A stretch of DNA of 64,000 nt from Acidobacteriota bacterium (GCA_947482665.1 CANKJK010000001.1:310001-374000), one strand, 5' to 3'. Counted from the first letter of the stretch, positions 55,154 through 64,000 are shown. Program-made: numbers and translations. Notes: generated from the letters alone by a model not told the origin.

Positions 55154-55434
55154 GCAGCGCCCGCGGCCTCGTAGCGCTGCTGGTCGTTGTCGGACTGCTC
55201 GCAGCGGTGCTCTGGCTGCTTCGGCGGGGGCTGGCGACACGCCGGACCACCGGGCTGCTGAGCGTGGAAACCGCACTGTCATTGGGCGAGCGACGGACGC
55301 TGGTGGTGGTCTCGGTGGAGGGTAGACGTCTCTTGCTGGGCGTGACCCCGGCCTCTGTGTCACTGGTCACCGAGCTCGCGCGCGGCGATGCGTTCGAGGG
55401 AGCGCTCACGGCGCAGGGGTCCCCGGCGTCATGA
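55150..55434 (+). CDS. fliO: Flagellar protein FliO
   Basis: 94 residues from a GTG overlapping the fliN stop. It has a single transmembrane helix (RGLVALLVVVGLLAAVLWLL) and a short cytoplasmic domain with VETALSLGERRTLVVVSVEGRRLLLGVTPASVSLV, the FliO pattern. It assists FliP assembly. Coupled to fliP. Confidence 0.85.
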   Translation: MSSARGLVALLVVVGLLAAVLWLLRRGLATRRTTGLLSVETALSLGERRTLVVVSVEGRRLLLGVTPASVSLVTELARGDAFEGALTAQGSPAS

Positions 55435-56096
55435 ATAACCTGAATCTGCAGTTGGACGGGATCGGTGCGGTGTCCGCTCCGCTCCAGATCGTCCTGTTGC
55501 TGACGCTAATTTCGTTTCTACCCGCGGTCCTGGTGACGATGACCGCCTTCACGCGCATCGTCATCATCTTTCACTTTCTGCGACAGGCGCTTGGCACGCA
55601 GGAGATGCCTCCGAACCAGATCCTGATCGGCCTCGCGATGTTCCTGACGATGTTCGTGATGGCGCCGGTCGGCGCGGAGATCAACCGCGTGGCCTTTGAA
55701 CCTGCGATGAACGGCAAGCTCTCGGCCACACAGGCCCTGGCCGCGGGCACACCGCCGCTCAAGGCGTTCATGCTCAAGCAGACTCGCGACGCGGACCTGG
55801 AACTGTTCGTGGAGTTGAGCAAGGAACCGCTGCCGAAGTCGCGGCAGGACCTGGCGATGACCGTCGTGATCCCCGCCTACGTCATCTCTGAGCTGAAGAC
55901 GGGCTTCCAGATGGGCTTCTTTCTGTTTGTGCCGTTTCTGCTCATCGATCTCGTCGTCTCCACGACGCTGCTCTCCATGGGGATGATGCAGCTACCGCCA
56001 GCCATGATCTCGCTGCCGTTCAAGGTGCTCCTGTTCGTCATGGTCGACGGGTGGAATCTCCTGGTCGGCTCCATCGTGAGGAGTTTCAACGTATGA
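55431..56096 (+). CDS. fliP: Flagellar export gate protein FliP
   Basis: 221 residues, four base overlap with fliO. Core motifs are LVTMTAFTRIVIIFHFLRQALGTQEMPPNQILIGLAMFLT, FVELSKEPLPK, IPAYVISELKTGFQMGFFLFVPFLLIDLVVSTTLLSMGMMQLPP and ISLPFKVLLFVMVDGWNLLVGS. It is a main component of the FliPQR export core. The cleavable signal peptide of some homologues is not obvious. Confidence 0.96.
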   Translation: MNNLNLQLDGIGAVSAPLQIVLLLTLISFLPAVLVTMTAFTRIVIIFHFLRQALGTQEMPPNQILIGLAMFLTMFVMAPVGAEINRVAFEPAMNGKLSATQALAAGTPPLKAFMLKQTRDADLELFVELSKEPLPKSRQDLAMTVVIPAYVISELKTGFQMGFFLFVPFLLIDLVVSTTLLSMGMMQLPPAMISLPFKVLLFVMVDGWNLLVGSIVRSFNV

Positions 56097-56362
56097 ACGA
56101 CGCACTGGTCGTCGGCGTCGTGCGGCAGGCCATTGAGACAGCCATCATGGTCTGCATGCCGATGCTGCTCGCCGGTCTGCTGGCCGGTGTCGCCGTCAGC
56201 ATCTTCCAGACCATCACGTCGATTCAGGACAACGTGCTGGCGTTCATTCCCAGGGCCGCCGCGATCTTCGGCGTCTTCGCCCTGACCTTTCCGTGGATCC
56301 TCCGGGTCTTGACGGGCTTCTCGAGCGATCTCATCCGGCGGTTGCCGGAGTTCATCAAATGA
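56093..56362 (+). CDS. fliQ: Flagellar export gate protein FliQ
   Basis: 89 residues with two transmembrane helices (AIMVCMPMLLAGLLAGVAVSIF and IFGVFALTFPWILRVL) separated by QTITSIQDNVLAFIPRA, a clear FliQ pattern. The start ATG 56093 overlaps the fliP stop by four bases; the residues upstream belong to fliP. Confidence 0.95.
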   Translation: MNDALVVGVVRQAIETAIMVCMPMLLAGLLAGVAVSIFQTITSIQDNVLAFIPRAAAIFGVFALTFPWILRVLTGFSSDLIRRLPEFIK

Positions 56363-57117
56363 CAGCCGTCGCGCCGATGCTCCGGTTCGGGTTGCTGCTG
56401 GTCCGGCCAGGCATGATCGTCATGCTCTCGCCGTTCCTCGGCGGCCCGTCCGCTCCGGCGCGGCTGAAGGTGGCACTCATTGTCCTGCTGGCCGTGCTGC
56501 TGGCGCCGGTCGTTCCCGTCCGGGAGGCCATCACCGGTGCGAGCCTGGCGCTGGTCATCGCGCGGGAGCTCGCGATAGGTCTCGCCCTCGCCCTCGTGGT
56601 GAGTGCGCTGGTGGCCGGAGCCGAGTTCGCTGGCCACCTGGTCGGACACCAGGTGGGCTTCACCTACGGTGCAACCGTCGACCCGGCAAGTGGTGTCAAG
56701 CACACCGTCATCGCATCGCTCTACGGGATGCTGGCCACGCTGACGCTCTTTGGCGTCAACGCCCACCATCGGGTGCTGGAGACGCTGGCCGACTCCTATA
56801 CCGCGCTACCCATCGGCACGGGCGGCATCAGTGCGTCGATTGTCGACGGCGTTGGCAGTAGCCTCGCGCTGGTCCTGACGACCGGCGTCAGGCTCGCGGC
56901 GCCGATCATGCTCGTGCTGCTGCTCGTGGAGATCGCGCTGGCCGTGTTGTCGCGCTCCGCTCCCGCGTTGAACCAGATGGTGGTCGGACACGGACTCCGG
57001 ATCCTGATCGGCCTGTTGCTCCTGGCCGCCATGGCCGGGACAGTGCCTCGGGTCGTCCCAGGGCTGGTCGAGACGTCGCTGGGCATCGGCACGCGCCTGG
57101 CCGGGGCCTTCAGGTAG
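56359..57117 (+). CDS. fliR: Flagellar export gate protein FliR
   Basis: 252 residues from ATG 56359, overlapping fliQ by four bases. About six hydrophobic segments plus VRPGMIVMLSPFLGGPSAPARLKVALIVLLA and GAEFAGHLVGHQVGFTYGATVDPASG, the FliR signature. It completes the FliPQR pore. Confidence 0.94.
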   Translation: MTAVAPMLRFGLLLVRPGMIVMLSPFLGGPSAPARLKVALIVLLAVLLAPVVPVREAITGASLALVIARELAIGLALALVVSALVAGAEFAGHLVGHQVGFTYGATVDPASGVKHTVIASLYGMLATLTLFGVNAHHRVLETLADSYTALPIGTGGISASIVDGVGSSLALVLTTGVRLAAPIMLVLLLVEIALAVLSRSAPALNQMVVGHGLRILIGLLLLAAMAGTVPRVVPGLVETSLGIGTRLAGAFR

Positions 57118-57120
57118 GCC

Positions 57121-58188
57121 ATGGCGGACGAAGAAAAAACAGAAAAGGCCACCCCCAAACGGCTTCGCGAGGCGAAGAAGAAGGGGCAGATTCCACGAAG
57201 CAAGGACTTGGCAGTGGCAGCCGGTTCGCTCGCCACCACGCTCGCGATCGCCCAACTGGGTAGCGCCACGGTGGTGCGGATGGGGCACATCCTGGCCGGC
57301 GCGCTGCAGCATTTCGGCGACAGGGCCACGGCCAACATCTCCCAGGGAGATCTGACGGCCATCACGTACCAGCAGCTGGGGCTGCTGGCGGTGCTATCCG
57401 GCCCGGTGGCACTGGCGGCAGCCCTTGCGGGCGTCAGCGCCTTCGCGCTCCAGGGCGGCATCAATCTCAGCGTCGAAGGACTGAAGCCGCAACTCTCGCG
57501 CCTCAGTCCGGTCACCGGATTCAAGAAGCTCGGGTTCAATCAGTCCGGGCTCGACACGATCAAGACGCTCATCGTCGCTGCGGTCATCTCGTACCTCAGT
57601 TGGACCACGATTCGGGAGGTGATGGACAACAGCATCACGCTGGCGTTTCTGTCGCCGGGCCAGGCGGCGCTCGCGGCCGGTGGCCACATGCAGACCCTGT
57701 TGACGCGCCTTGGGTGGGCGCTGCTGGTCCTCGGCGCGGCCGACTACGGGCTGCAGCGCTACCGGTCGCGCTCGCAGCTCATGATGAGCAAGCAGGAAGT
57801 CCGCAACGAGGCCAAGGAAAGCGATGGCAGTGCGGAGGTCAAGAGCAAGGTGCGCCGTATCCAGCGGGAGATGGCGAATCGGCGCATGCTCAGCGACGTC
57901 CCGAACGCCACGGTCGTCATCACGAACCCGACCCACTTTGCGATCGCCCTGGAATACCGCCGCGGTGTGATGCCGGCACCGAAGGTGCTCGCCAAGGGCG
58001 TGGACAAGATGGCCTTCCGCATCCGAGAGCGGGCACGCGAGCACGGTGTCCCGATCGTCGAGAACCGGCCGCTCGCCCGCGCGTTGTATGACTCGGCCGA
58101 AGTCGGCCAGACGATTCCCTCGGAACTCTTTTCCGCGGTCGCTGAGGTGCTCGCCCAGCTCATCCGCCTCAAACAGCTATGGCTCTGA
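57121..58188 (+). CDS. flhB: Flagellar export switch protein FlhB
   Basis: 355 residues. It starts MADEEKTEKATPKRLREAKKKGQIPRSKDL, has four transmembrane helices and the autocleavage site NPTH in VVITNPTHFAIALEYRRG. The cytosolic tail is VLAKGVDKMAFRIRERAREHGVPIVENRPLARALY. It switches export from hook to filament substrates. Overlaps flhA by 10 bases. Confidence 0.96.
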   Translation: MADEEKTEKATPKRLREAKKKGQIPRSKDLAVAAGSLATTLAIAQLGSATVVRMGHILAGALQHFGDRATANISQGDLTAITYQQLGLLAVLSGPVALAAALAGVSAFALQGGINLSVEGLKPQLSRLSPVTGFKKLGFNQSGLDTIKTLIVAAVISYLSWTTIREVMDNSITLAFLSPGQAALAAGGHMQTLLTRLGWALLVLGAADYGLQRYRSRSQLMMSKQEVRNEAKESDGSAEVKSKVRRIQREMANRRMLSDVPNATVVITNPTHFAIALEYRRGVMPAPKVLAKGVDKMAFRIRERAREHGVPIVENRPLARALYDSAEVGQTIPSELFSAVAEVLAQLIRLKQLWL

Positions 58189-60212
58189 TCCCACGTCGTC
58201 CCGCCCGCGGGACTCAACTCCTCGTGCCGGCGGCCGTCATCTCGGTCGTCCTGTTGATGATCCTGCCGCTGCCGCCGCTGCTGCTGGATCTACTGCTGTC
58301 GGTCGATATCGGCCTGGCCGTGGTGCTGCTGCTGACCTCCGTGTACGTCAAGCAGCCGGTCGACTTCTCGGTATTCCCGTCCCTGCTGCTGTTGCTGACC
58401 TTGATCCGGCTGTCGCTGAATGTGGCGTCCACGCGGCTGGTCCTCATGAATGGGGGAGAGGGCACAGGGGCGGCCGGCGACGTCATCATGGCCTTCGGCC
58501 AGTTCGTGGTGGGAGGCAACTTCGTCGTTGGCGTGGTGGTCTTCCTCGTCCTGATCGCGATTCAGTTCATCGTCATCAACCACGGCGCGGTCCGCATCTC
58601 GGAAGTCACGGCCCGGTTCACGCTCGACGCGTTGCCCGGCCGGCAGATGGCGATTGATGCGGACCTCAACGCAGGCGTAATCGACGACAAGGAAGCCCGT
58701 GACCGTCGTGAGCGGGTACGGCGCGAGGCAGACTTCTACGGATCGATGGACGGTGCCATCCGGTTCACCCAGCGCGACTCGATGGCGGCGCTGCTCATCA
58801 CCGGCGTCAACATCGTCGGCGGCCTGATCATCGGCGTGATGCAGCAGGGGATGGACCTGTCCACGGCTGCCGAGACCTACACCATCCTGACGGTGGGCGA
58901 GGGGCTGGTCACTGCTATCCCGTCCCTGCTCGTCTCGATGGCCGGCGGTCTGATCACCACGCGCGCGGCCTCACAGTCCAACCTCGGCGAGGAGGTTGCG
59001 TCGCAGCTGTTCGCGCGGCCCCGCCCGTTGGCGGTCGGCGCCGGAGTACTGGTGCTCTTGGCGCTGATTCCTGGCCTGCCGAAGGTGGCCTTCCTGACGG
59101 TGGCGGCGGTCCTCGGTGCTGCAGCCTGGACGGTCCGTGATGAAGAGGCTCCTGAGCCGGAGAAGGCTCCCGGCGACGGCAGTACTGATCTCGTGGACCC
59201 AATCATTGGGGTTGATGCGCTCAGTATCGAGGTGGGGTACGCCCTCGTAGGCCTGGTCGACGAGAAGCAGGGCGGGACGCTGCTCGGGCGTGTCAGGGCC
59301 ATCCGTCGGCAGGTCGGCCAGGAGACCGGCATTGTTGTGCCGGCTGTGCGCATCGCGGACAACCTGCAGCTTGGGCCACGCGTCTATGCGCTGCTCATCA
59401 AGGGCGTGGAGGTCGCTCGCGGCGAGGTCTATCCCGACCGCGTCCTGGCGATTGACCCCGGCTCGGTGGGCACGGCGCTGGATGGGGTGCCGACCAAGGA
59501 GCCGGCGTTTGGGCTCCCCGCTACATGGATTCCGGCGGATCAGCGTGACAGCGCGGCGGCCGCTGGTTTCACCGTCGTGGATGCGACGACGACCATCTCC
59601 ACGCATCTGTCCGAGGTCATCCGAGGCTTCCTGCCGGATCTGCTGTCACGACAGCAGGTCAAAGAGATGCTCGACGTCGTCAGTCAGACCTCGCCAAAGC
59701 TTGTCGAGGAGCTCGTGCCCAAGATGCTCGCCGTCGGGGATGTGCACCGCGTCCTTCGCGTGCTGCTGCGAGAGCGAGTGGCCGTGCGTGACCTGACGAG
59801 CATTCTCGAGGCGCTGGCGGACGTCGCGTCGGTCACGAAGGACCATGACGTGATGGCCGAGTCGGTCAGGGCCTCGATTGGGCGGGCGATCTGCCGACCG
59901 TATCAGAACGACAAGGGCGAGCTGCCCGTGATCGGTGTGGCTCCGGCCCTGGAAGAGAAGCTGCTCGGATCGGTCGTCAAGACCGAACAGGGCGTGGTCC
60001 TGGCGCTGGAGCCCGCTCAGGCTCAACAGATCGCTGCCCGGATTGGCAAGGCCATCGAACAGGCAGTGGCACAGCCTGTGCTCTTGTGTTCACCAATGCT
60101 CCGTCCCCATCTGCGCCGCCTCTTTGCTCGCGTGCTTCCGCACCTCGGCGTGCTGTCGCACGCGGAGGTGCCAGCGCACGTGCCAGTGGTAGCCGTCGCC
60201 ACACTCGACTGA
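58179..60212 (+). CDS. flhA: Flagellar export gate protein FlhA
   Basis: 677 residues. Eight transmembrane helices in the first 310 residues, then the FHIPEP loop region (INHGAVRISEVTARFTLDALPGRQMAIDADLNAG, DDKEARDRRERVRREADFYGSMDGAIRFTQRDSMA). The cytosolic domain binds chaperone-substrate complexes (GIVVPAVRIADNLQL, VLRVLLRERVAVRDLTSILEAL). Full length. Confidence 0.96.
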   Translation: MALIPRRPARGTQLLVPAAVISVVLLMILPLPPLLLDLLLSVDIGLAVVLLLTSVYVKQPVDFSVFPSLLLLLTLIRLSLNVASTRLVLMNGGEGTGAAGDVIMAFGQFVVGGNFVVGVVVFLVLIAIQFIVINHGAVRISEVTARFTLDALPGRQMAIDADLNAGVIDDKEARDRRERVRREADFYGSMDGAIRFTQRDSMAALLITGVNIVGGLIIGVMQQGMDLSTAAETYTILTVGEGLVTAIPSLLVSMAGGLITTRAASQSNLGEEVASQLFARPRPLAVGAGVLVLLALIPGLPKVAFLTVAAVLGAAAWTVRDEEAPEPEKAPGDGSTDLVDPIIGVDALSIEVGYALVGLVDEKQGGTLLGRVRAIRRQVGQETGIVVPAVRIADNLQLGPRVYALLIKGVEVARGEVYPDRVLAIDPGSVGTALDGVPTKEPAFGLPATWIPADQRDSAAAAGFTVVDATTTISTHLSEVIRGFLPDLLSRQQVKEMLDVVSQTSPKLVEELVPKMLAVGDVHRVLRVLLRERVAVRDLTSILEALADVASVTKDHDVMAESVRASIGRAICRPYQNDKGELPVIGVAPALEEKLLGSVVKTEQGVVLALEPAQAQQIAARIGKAIEQAVAQPVLLCSPMLRPHLRRLFARVLPHLGVLSHAEVPAHVPVVAVATLD

Positions 60213-60213
60213 T

Positions 60214-61224
60214 ATGGATTTCAAGAGATATCGCACGGAAACAGTGCAGGACGCCCTCCGCCAGGCACGCGGTGACCTGGGCCGGGACGCCATGATTCTG
60301 GGGATCCGGAACGTCAGGGCGGCAGGCATGCGCGGCCTGTTCGGGGCGCGGGCCGTGGAAGTCACGGCTTCAGCTGGCCGGACTCCCGTGTCGGGTTCCC
60401 GACAGAGCGTCGCCAGCCCGGCGATCTCGGCCAGCGCGAGGCAGGGTCGGGAAGCGGCCGAACTGGCGGCGAGACTTGAGGCGGGCGGGGTTGATATGGC
60501 CCTGGCCGTCGAGCTGGCGCGCCGTCACATCGCGAGCGCACCTGGCCGGGGGCGTTCCATGGAAGCCCTCGCAAAGTCGCTCGCCGAGGCGCTGGCGCCT
60601 CTTGCCGCAACCGACGAGAACTACGCGCTTGTCGAGATGTTTGTCGGCCCGCCCGGGGCGGGCAAGACCACGACCATCGCGAAGATCGCGGCGCAGGAAC
60701 GTGCCCGTGGAGGGCAGGCCCCGGCGCTGGTGAGCGCGGACGGGTTCCGCGTGGGCGCCGTCGAGCAACTCCGGCTCTATGCAGACATTCTGGGCACACC
60801 GTTCACAGCGGCCCGGACGCCGGCCGAAGTGGCGCAGGCCGTCTCCGCCCAGTCGCGGCCCATCCTGCTCGACACGGCCGGACGGTCACCGTCCGACCAG
60901 GCGTCCCGGGAGCTGTTTCACACGATGGCCCGCCGTCGGGGCGTCCGTACCCACCTGGTGGTCGCGGCATCATCCGGCCGCGAAGGTCTCCGGCTCGCGT
61001 TCGAGCACTTCGCGGAGGCACGGCCAACCCGGGTGGTGATTACGAAGCTGGATGAGGCCGGCTCCATTGCACCCCTGCTTGCGCTGCTCAAAGAACGAGG
61101 TCTGCCGGTGTCGTATCTCGGTACCGGCCAGCGGGTGCCCGAGCACCTCGATGTCGCCAGCGGTGCGGCCCTCGCGGGCTGGGTCACGGGTGAGTCGGCG
61201 GTCGCGACGGAGTTGGCGGCATGA
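60214..61224 (+). CDS. flhF: Flagellar placement GTPase FlhF
   Basis: 336 residues. It begins MDFKRYRTETVQDALRQARGDLGRDAMILGIRNV (FlhF B domain) and carries the SRP-type GTPase domain: MFVGPPGAGKTTTIAKIAA (G1), VSADGFRVGAVEQLRLYADIL, LLDTAGRSPSD (G3), and ITKLDEAGSIAPLL (G4-like TKLD). It sets the site, usually polar, of flagellar assembly. It ends four bases into flhG. Confidence 0.93.
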   Translation: MDFKRYRTETVQDALRQARGDLGRDAMILGIRNVRAAGMRGLFGARAVEVTASAGRTPVSGSRQSVASPAISASARQGREAAELAARLEAGGVDMALAVELARRHIASAPGRGRSMEALAKSLAEALAPLAATDENYALVEMFVGPPGAGKTTTIAKIAAQERARGGQAPALVSADGFRVGAVEQLRLYADILGTPFTAARTPAEVAQAVSAQSRPILLDTAGRSPSDQASRELFHTMARRRGVRTHLVVAASSGREGLRLAFEHFAEARPTRVVITKLDEAGSIAPLLALLKERGLPVSYLGTGQRVPEHLDVASGAALAGWVTGESAVATELAA

Positions 61225-62054
61225 ACACCATACAGGGCACCTCGGCGACCGTGATTGCGGTCACCAGCGGCAAGGGCGGCGTGGGCAAAACCAACGTGGC
61301 CATCAATGTCGGCGTGGCCCTGGCACGCCTCGGCTATCGCACAGGTGTCCTGGACGCCGACCTCTCGCTCGGCAACGTGGATGTCCTGCTCGGGCTGAGC
61401 GGTGAGTATCACCTCGGGCACGTCCTTGCCGGGCAGCGGAGCCTTCGCGAGGTGGCCCTGACCGGTCCCCAGGGGCTCCAGGTCTATCCCGCCAGTTCCG
61501 GTATGCAGGCGCTCTCTGGGCTGACGGCAGCGCAGGAGCGTGCGCTGGCCGCGGCCATTCGTGACATCAGGCCATCGCTGGACTTCCTGCTGCTCGACAC
61601 CGCCCCCGGCATCTCCGAGGGCGTGTTCCAGGCGATTGCGCTTGCGGACCAGGTGATGCTGGTGGCGTCCATGGAGCCCGCCGGACTCGTGGACGCCTAC
61701 GCCACCGTGAAGGTGCTGACGGCGCGCTCCGCCACGAAGGAGATTGGCGTCGTCGTGAACGGCGTGGTCGACGCCAACGATGCCCAGTTGGCCTACAAGC
61801 AGCTCGACACCGCCAGCGACCGCTTTCTGAAGCGGAGCCTCCGCTATCTCGGTTACGTCAGTCGCGACCCGCTTGTGCAGGACGCGATTCTGGTCCAGCG
61901 CCCGATCGTGGACCACAACCCTCAGGCGCCGGCGAGCCGGTGCTTCCGCGTGCTGGCCTCCCGTGTGGCGGGCCTTGCGCCAGGAAACGGCCAGGGCTCC
62001 CATATCGGTGCCCGCCGCCAATTCGGTTCCGGGGAGATGCCGCAATGCGCATGA
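61221..62054 (+). CDS. flhG: MinD-like flagellar number regulator FlhG/FleN
   Basis: 277 residues of a ParA/MinD ATPase. Deviant Walker A VTSGKGGVGKTNVAINVGVAL, LDADLSLGNVDVLLGL, LLLDTAPGISEGVFQAI, and VVNGVVDANDA. It works with FlhF to limit flagellar number and, in known systems, inhibits the flagellar sigma-54 activator, which would tie it to the NtrC-type gene at 42.6 kb (inference). Confidence 0.92.
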   Translation: MNTIQGTSATVIAVTSGKGGVGKTNVAINVGVALARLGYRTGVLDADLSLGNVDVLLGLSGEYHLGHVLAGQRSLREVALTGPQGLQVYPASSGMQALSGLTAAQERALAAAIRDIRPSLDFLLLDTAPGISEGVFQAIALADQVMLVASMEPAGLVDAYATVKVLTARSATKEIGVVVNGVVDANDAQLAYKQLDTASDRFLKRSLRYLGYVSRDPLVQDAILVQRPIVDHNPQAPASRCFRVLASRVAGLAPGNGQGSHIGARRQFGSGEMPQCA

Positions 62055-62785
62055 CCACCGACACCCCGACGACAGAGCGCGACGCGCTGGTCATCGAACA
62101 CGTCGGACTCGTCAAGACCCTCGCCCTGCGCCTGGCGCAGCGTCTGCCTCCGCAGGTTGACGTCGGCGACCTGATCAGCGTGGGCACGCTCGGCCTGATC
62201 GACGCTGCCAGTCGCTACAAGGCCTCGACGGGTGTCCCGTTTGACGCCTTCGCCCGCCGGCGCGTGCAGGGCGCAATGCTCGACGCCCTACGCGACATGG
62301 ACTGGGCTCCGCGTTCGGCCAGACGCATGCGCCGGACTGTCGACTCAACGGTCGCCGGGCTCCGGCACACGCTGCAGCGAGAGCCCAGCGAGGCTGAGAT
62401 CGCCCGAGCGATGGACCTTCCGGAAGCCGATCTGCAGAAGGCGCTCGACCAGCTCAAGAGCATGGACCTGGGCCTCATGCGGCAGCTCGACTCGGCCGGG
62501 CCTGACGGTGCCCCACTCATCGAGTTGTGCGTCGACCCCTCGGAAGGAGTGGTGAGCCAGATCGAGCGGTCCGAAATGCGGACGTTGCTCGCGTCCGCCA
62601 TCGCCGAGCTGCCCGAGCGCGAACGGCACATCCTGGCACTGTATTACGAAGAAGAGATGACGCTCGCCGAGATCGGTGAGGTGCTGGGCGTGTGTGAGTC
62701 GCGCGTTTCGCAACTGCGCACCCTCGCTATCTCGCGCCTTCGGACGACGCTCAGAGGCACGCTCGGCTCGGAGGCTGCGGCATGA
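62045..62785 (+). CDS. fliA: Flagellar sigma factor sigma-28
   Basis: 246 residues from ATG 62045, with GGGGAG eight bases upstream (ATG 62051 is an alternative). Region 2: VIEHVGLVKTLALRLAQRLP, VDVGDLISVGTLGLIDAASRY and PFDAFARRRVQGAMLDALRDMDWAPR. Region 4: LPERERHILALYYEEEMTLAEIGEVLGVCESRVSQLRTLAISRLR. It directs late flagellar genes, none of which (such as flagellin or motAB) lies in the window. No flgM anti-sigma gene is seen. Confidence 0.94.
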   Translation: MRMTTDTPTTERDALVIEHVGLVKTLALRLAQRLPPQVDVGDLISVGTLGLIDAASRYKASTGVPFDAFARRRVQGAMLDALRDMDWAPRSARRMRRTVDSTVAGLRHTLQREPSEAEIARAMDLPEADLQKALDQLKSMDLGLMRQLDSAGPDGAPLIELCVDPSEGVVSQIERSEMRTLLASAIAELPERERHILALYYEEEMTLAEIGEVLGVCESRVSQLRTLAISRLRTTLRGTLGSEAAA

Positions 62786-63756
62786 ACGGTCGGGTCCTCT
62801 CACAAGCGGAAATTGATGCCCTGCTCCCGGCTTCTCGGGAATCGGCAGGAAAGCCTGGAGCTTCAGGCGGCGCGGTTCCGTACGACTTCAGCCGGCCGGA
62901 TCGGATCACCAAGGACGAACTGCGGTCACTCCATTTACTGCATGACCGCTTCGCGATGAATGTCTCGACGACGCTCTCCGCCTACCTCCGCGCCGTAACC
63001 GAGGTGTCGGTCGTCTCCGTCGAGCAGTTCCTCTACTCCGAGTTCCTGATGTCGCTGCCGGATGCGACCGCGTTCTACGCGGTCGATGTCGACCCGATGC
63101 GGGCGACTGGCGCGCTCGAGATCAGTCCCCTGGTCGCCTTCACGATCATCGACCGGATGCTCGGAGGCAGTGGCGTCGGCAGCGCGCCAAATCGGGCCAT
63201 GACGGAGATCGAGTTGAACGTCGTGGACGCCATTGCAAAAGTGCTCCTCAAGACACTCGCCGACACCTGGCGACCCATGGCGAAGGTGCAGCTACGGGTC
63301 ACGGGTCGCGAGACACGCCCGCAGATGCTCCAGGTGTCTGACTCCAACGAGGTCATGATCCTGCTGGTCTTCGACGTCCGCGTGGGAGAGAACAGGGGAG
63401 CGATGCACTTGTGCTTCCCTGCGGCGGCACTCGAGCCCATCGTGCAGGCAATGGCCTCGGGCAACCAGCGGGCGCGCGAGTCGAACACGAAGGCCGAGCA
63501 GTGGCTCCGGAGGAATCTGTCGCGGGTGCCACTGTCCGTGTCCGCGCAATTGGAGACGACACTGCCGGCCCGCGACCTGGTGCTACTCCAGCCAGGTCAG
63601 ATTCTTGAGCTGCCGCATGTCGCCGGTCGTCACGTCGACGTGCATGTTGGCGGGCGGACGCGCTTCCGCGGACGGCTGACGATTCAACCGAACAGCATGG
63701 CGGGCGTCGTGGTGGAGCAGTTGGCCTACCAGGGTCAACTCGCGGAGGCGGCGTAG
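62782..63756 (+). CDS. fliM: Flagellar motor switch protein FliM
   Basis: 324 residues. N-terminal CheY-binding element LSQAEIDALL at residues 6-15, the middle domain YDFSRPDRITKDELRSLHLLHDRFAMNVSTTLSAYLRAVTEV, and a C-terminal SpoA domain with LPARDLVLLQPGQILELPHVAGRHVDVHVGGRTRFRGRL. It is placed after fliA, apart from fliL, unlike the common fliL-fliM-fliN order. Followed two bases later by a second fliN. Confidence 0.95.
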   Translation: MNGRVLSQAEIDALLPASRESAGKPGASGGAVPYDFSRPDRITKDELRSLHLLHDRFAMNVSTTLSAYLRAVTEVSVVSVEQFLYSEFLMSLPDATAFYAVDVDPMRATGALEISPLVAFTIIDRMLGGSGVGSAPNRAMTEIELNVVDAIAKVLLKTLADTWRPMAKVQLRVTGRETRPQMLQVSDSNEVMILLVFDVRVGENRGAMHLCFPAAALEPIVQAMASGNQRARESNTKAEQWLRRNLSRVPLSVSAQLETTLPARDLVLLQPGQILELPHVAGRHVDVHVGGRTRFRGRLTIQPNSMAGVVVEQLAYQGQLAEAA

Positions 63757-63758
63757 CT

Positions 63759-64000
63759 ATGGCGGGAGAGATGGAAGGCGCTGTGCCGATTGGATCGCTG
63801 GGGCCACGAATGGTGCGCCCGGGCGGTCGCATATCCGGAAAGGGCAATCAGCTCGATGTCATCCTCGATATCGACCTGCCGATGGTCGTCCGCTTTGGAC
63901 ATACGGAGATGACGATCGAGGCCCTGACGCGGATTGGCGAGGGCTCGGTGATTGACCTCGGGAGATCGCCGCACGAACCGGTGGACCTGTTGGTGAGCGG
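63759..64000 (+). CDS. fliN: FliN switch protein, paralogue 2, partial at window edge
   Basis: The ATG at 63759 opens a frame that runs to the right edge (80 codons seen). After about 30 residues (MAGEMEGAVPIGSLGPRMVRPG) comes a classic SpoA domain start: LDVILDIDLPMVVRFGHTEMTIEALTRIGEGSVIDLGRSPHEPVDLLV, the canonical FliN signature. GGAGG is 11 bases upstream. It lies directly behind fliM, so this is the likelier main C-ring FliN. The C-terminus is outside the window. Confidence 0.9.
   Translation, partial: MAGEMEGAVPIGSLGPRMVRPGGRISGKGNQLDVILDIDLPMVVRFGHTEMTIEALTRIGEGSVIDLGRSPHEPVDLLVS

Overview
The window is about 64 kb of high-GC (roughly 65%) bacterial chromosome, densely packed, with many ATGA or TGATG stop/start overlaps and frequent GTG starts. 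The gene set (fused AroDE, an S55 peptidase, HspR with ClpB, DUF3467, DUF4390 and RNase J beside FtsK) looks like a Gram-negative from the Acidobacteriota, perhaps the Vicinamibacteria. This is an inference from gene content and style. No rRNA marker is present and no database search was possible. I saw no tRNA, rRNA, insertion sequence, prophage or CRISPR array. No gene-free stretch exceeds 300 bases.

Left part (1-12.4 kb): an S55-type secreted peptidase runs off the left edge on the minus strand. Divergent from it is an aromatic amino acid supraoperon: aroDE (fused), trpE, trpG, trpD, trpC, trpF, trpB, trpA, chorismate mutase, DAHP synthase and tyrA, followed by a thiolase. It is preceded by a textbook ribosome-mediated trp attenuator (positions 713-923): a 24-codon leader peptide with three clustered Trp codons, an antiterminator arm and a 10-bp terminator hairpin with a U-tract. 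The leader should let charged tRNA-Trp tune the shikimate entry enzyme and the Tyr branch as well as the Trp branch.

Middle part (12.4-44.7 kb): a glycosyltransferase/coiled-coil/secreted-protein trio; leucyl aminopeptidase with a NarL-type two-component pair; and a long minus-strand housekeeping run, lexA, DUF3467, nth, metallopeptidase, rsmA, rnj, ftsK, N-acetylmuramoyl-alanine amidase. Then come a plus-strand run (PfkB kinase, secreted protein, recG, rsmD, coaD, aminotransferase, GlcD-like oxidase, CDGSH protein), a serine hydrolase whose catalytic motifs are all degenerate, and an outer-membrane-like protein. The heat-shock operon hspR-cbpA-clpB has a HAIR-like operator on its promoter. 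Next are terC, a sensor-less histidine kinase, a sigma-54 activator and a CheY-like regulator.

Right part (44.8-64 kb): an uninterrupted flagellar cluster, flgB-flgC-fliE-fliF-fliG-fliH-fliI-fliJ-flgD-flgE-fliK, then fliL-fliN-fliO-fliP-fliQ-fliR-flhB-flhA-flhF-flhG-fliA-fliM-fliN (cut by the right edge). It encodes the MS ring, switch, rod base, hook, export apparatus, placement/number regulators and sigma-28. Two sites with correct sigma-54 GG-N10-GC spacing precede flgB and fliL, fitting the adjacent NtrC-type activator. Odd points are a very short FlgD, two FliN paralogues, and fliM displaced next to the second fliN.
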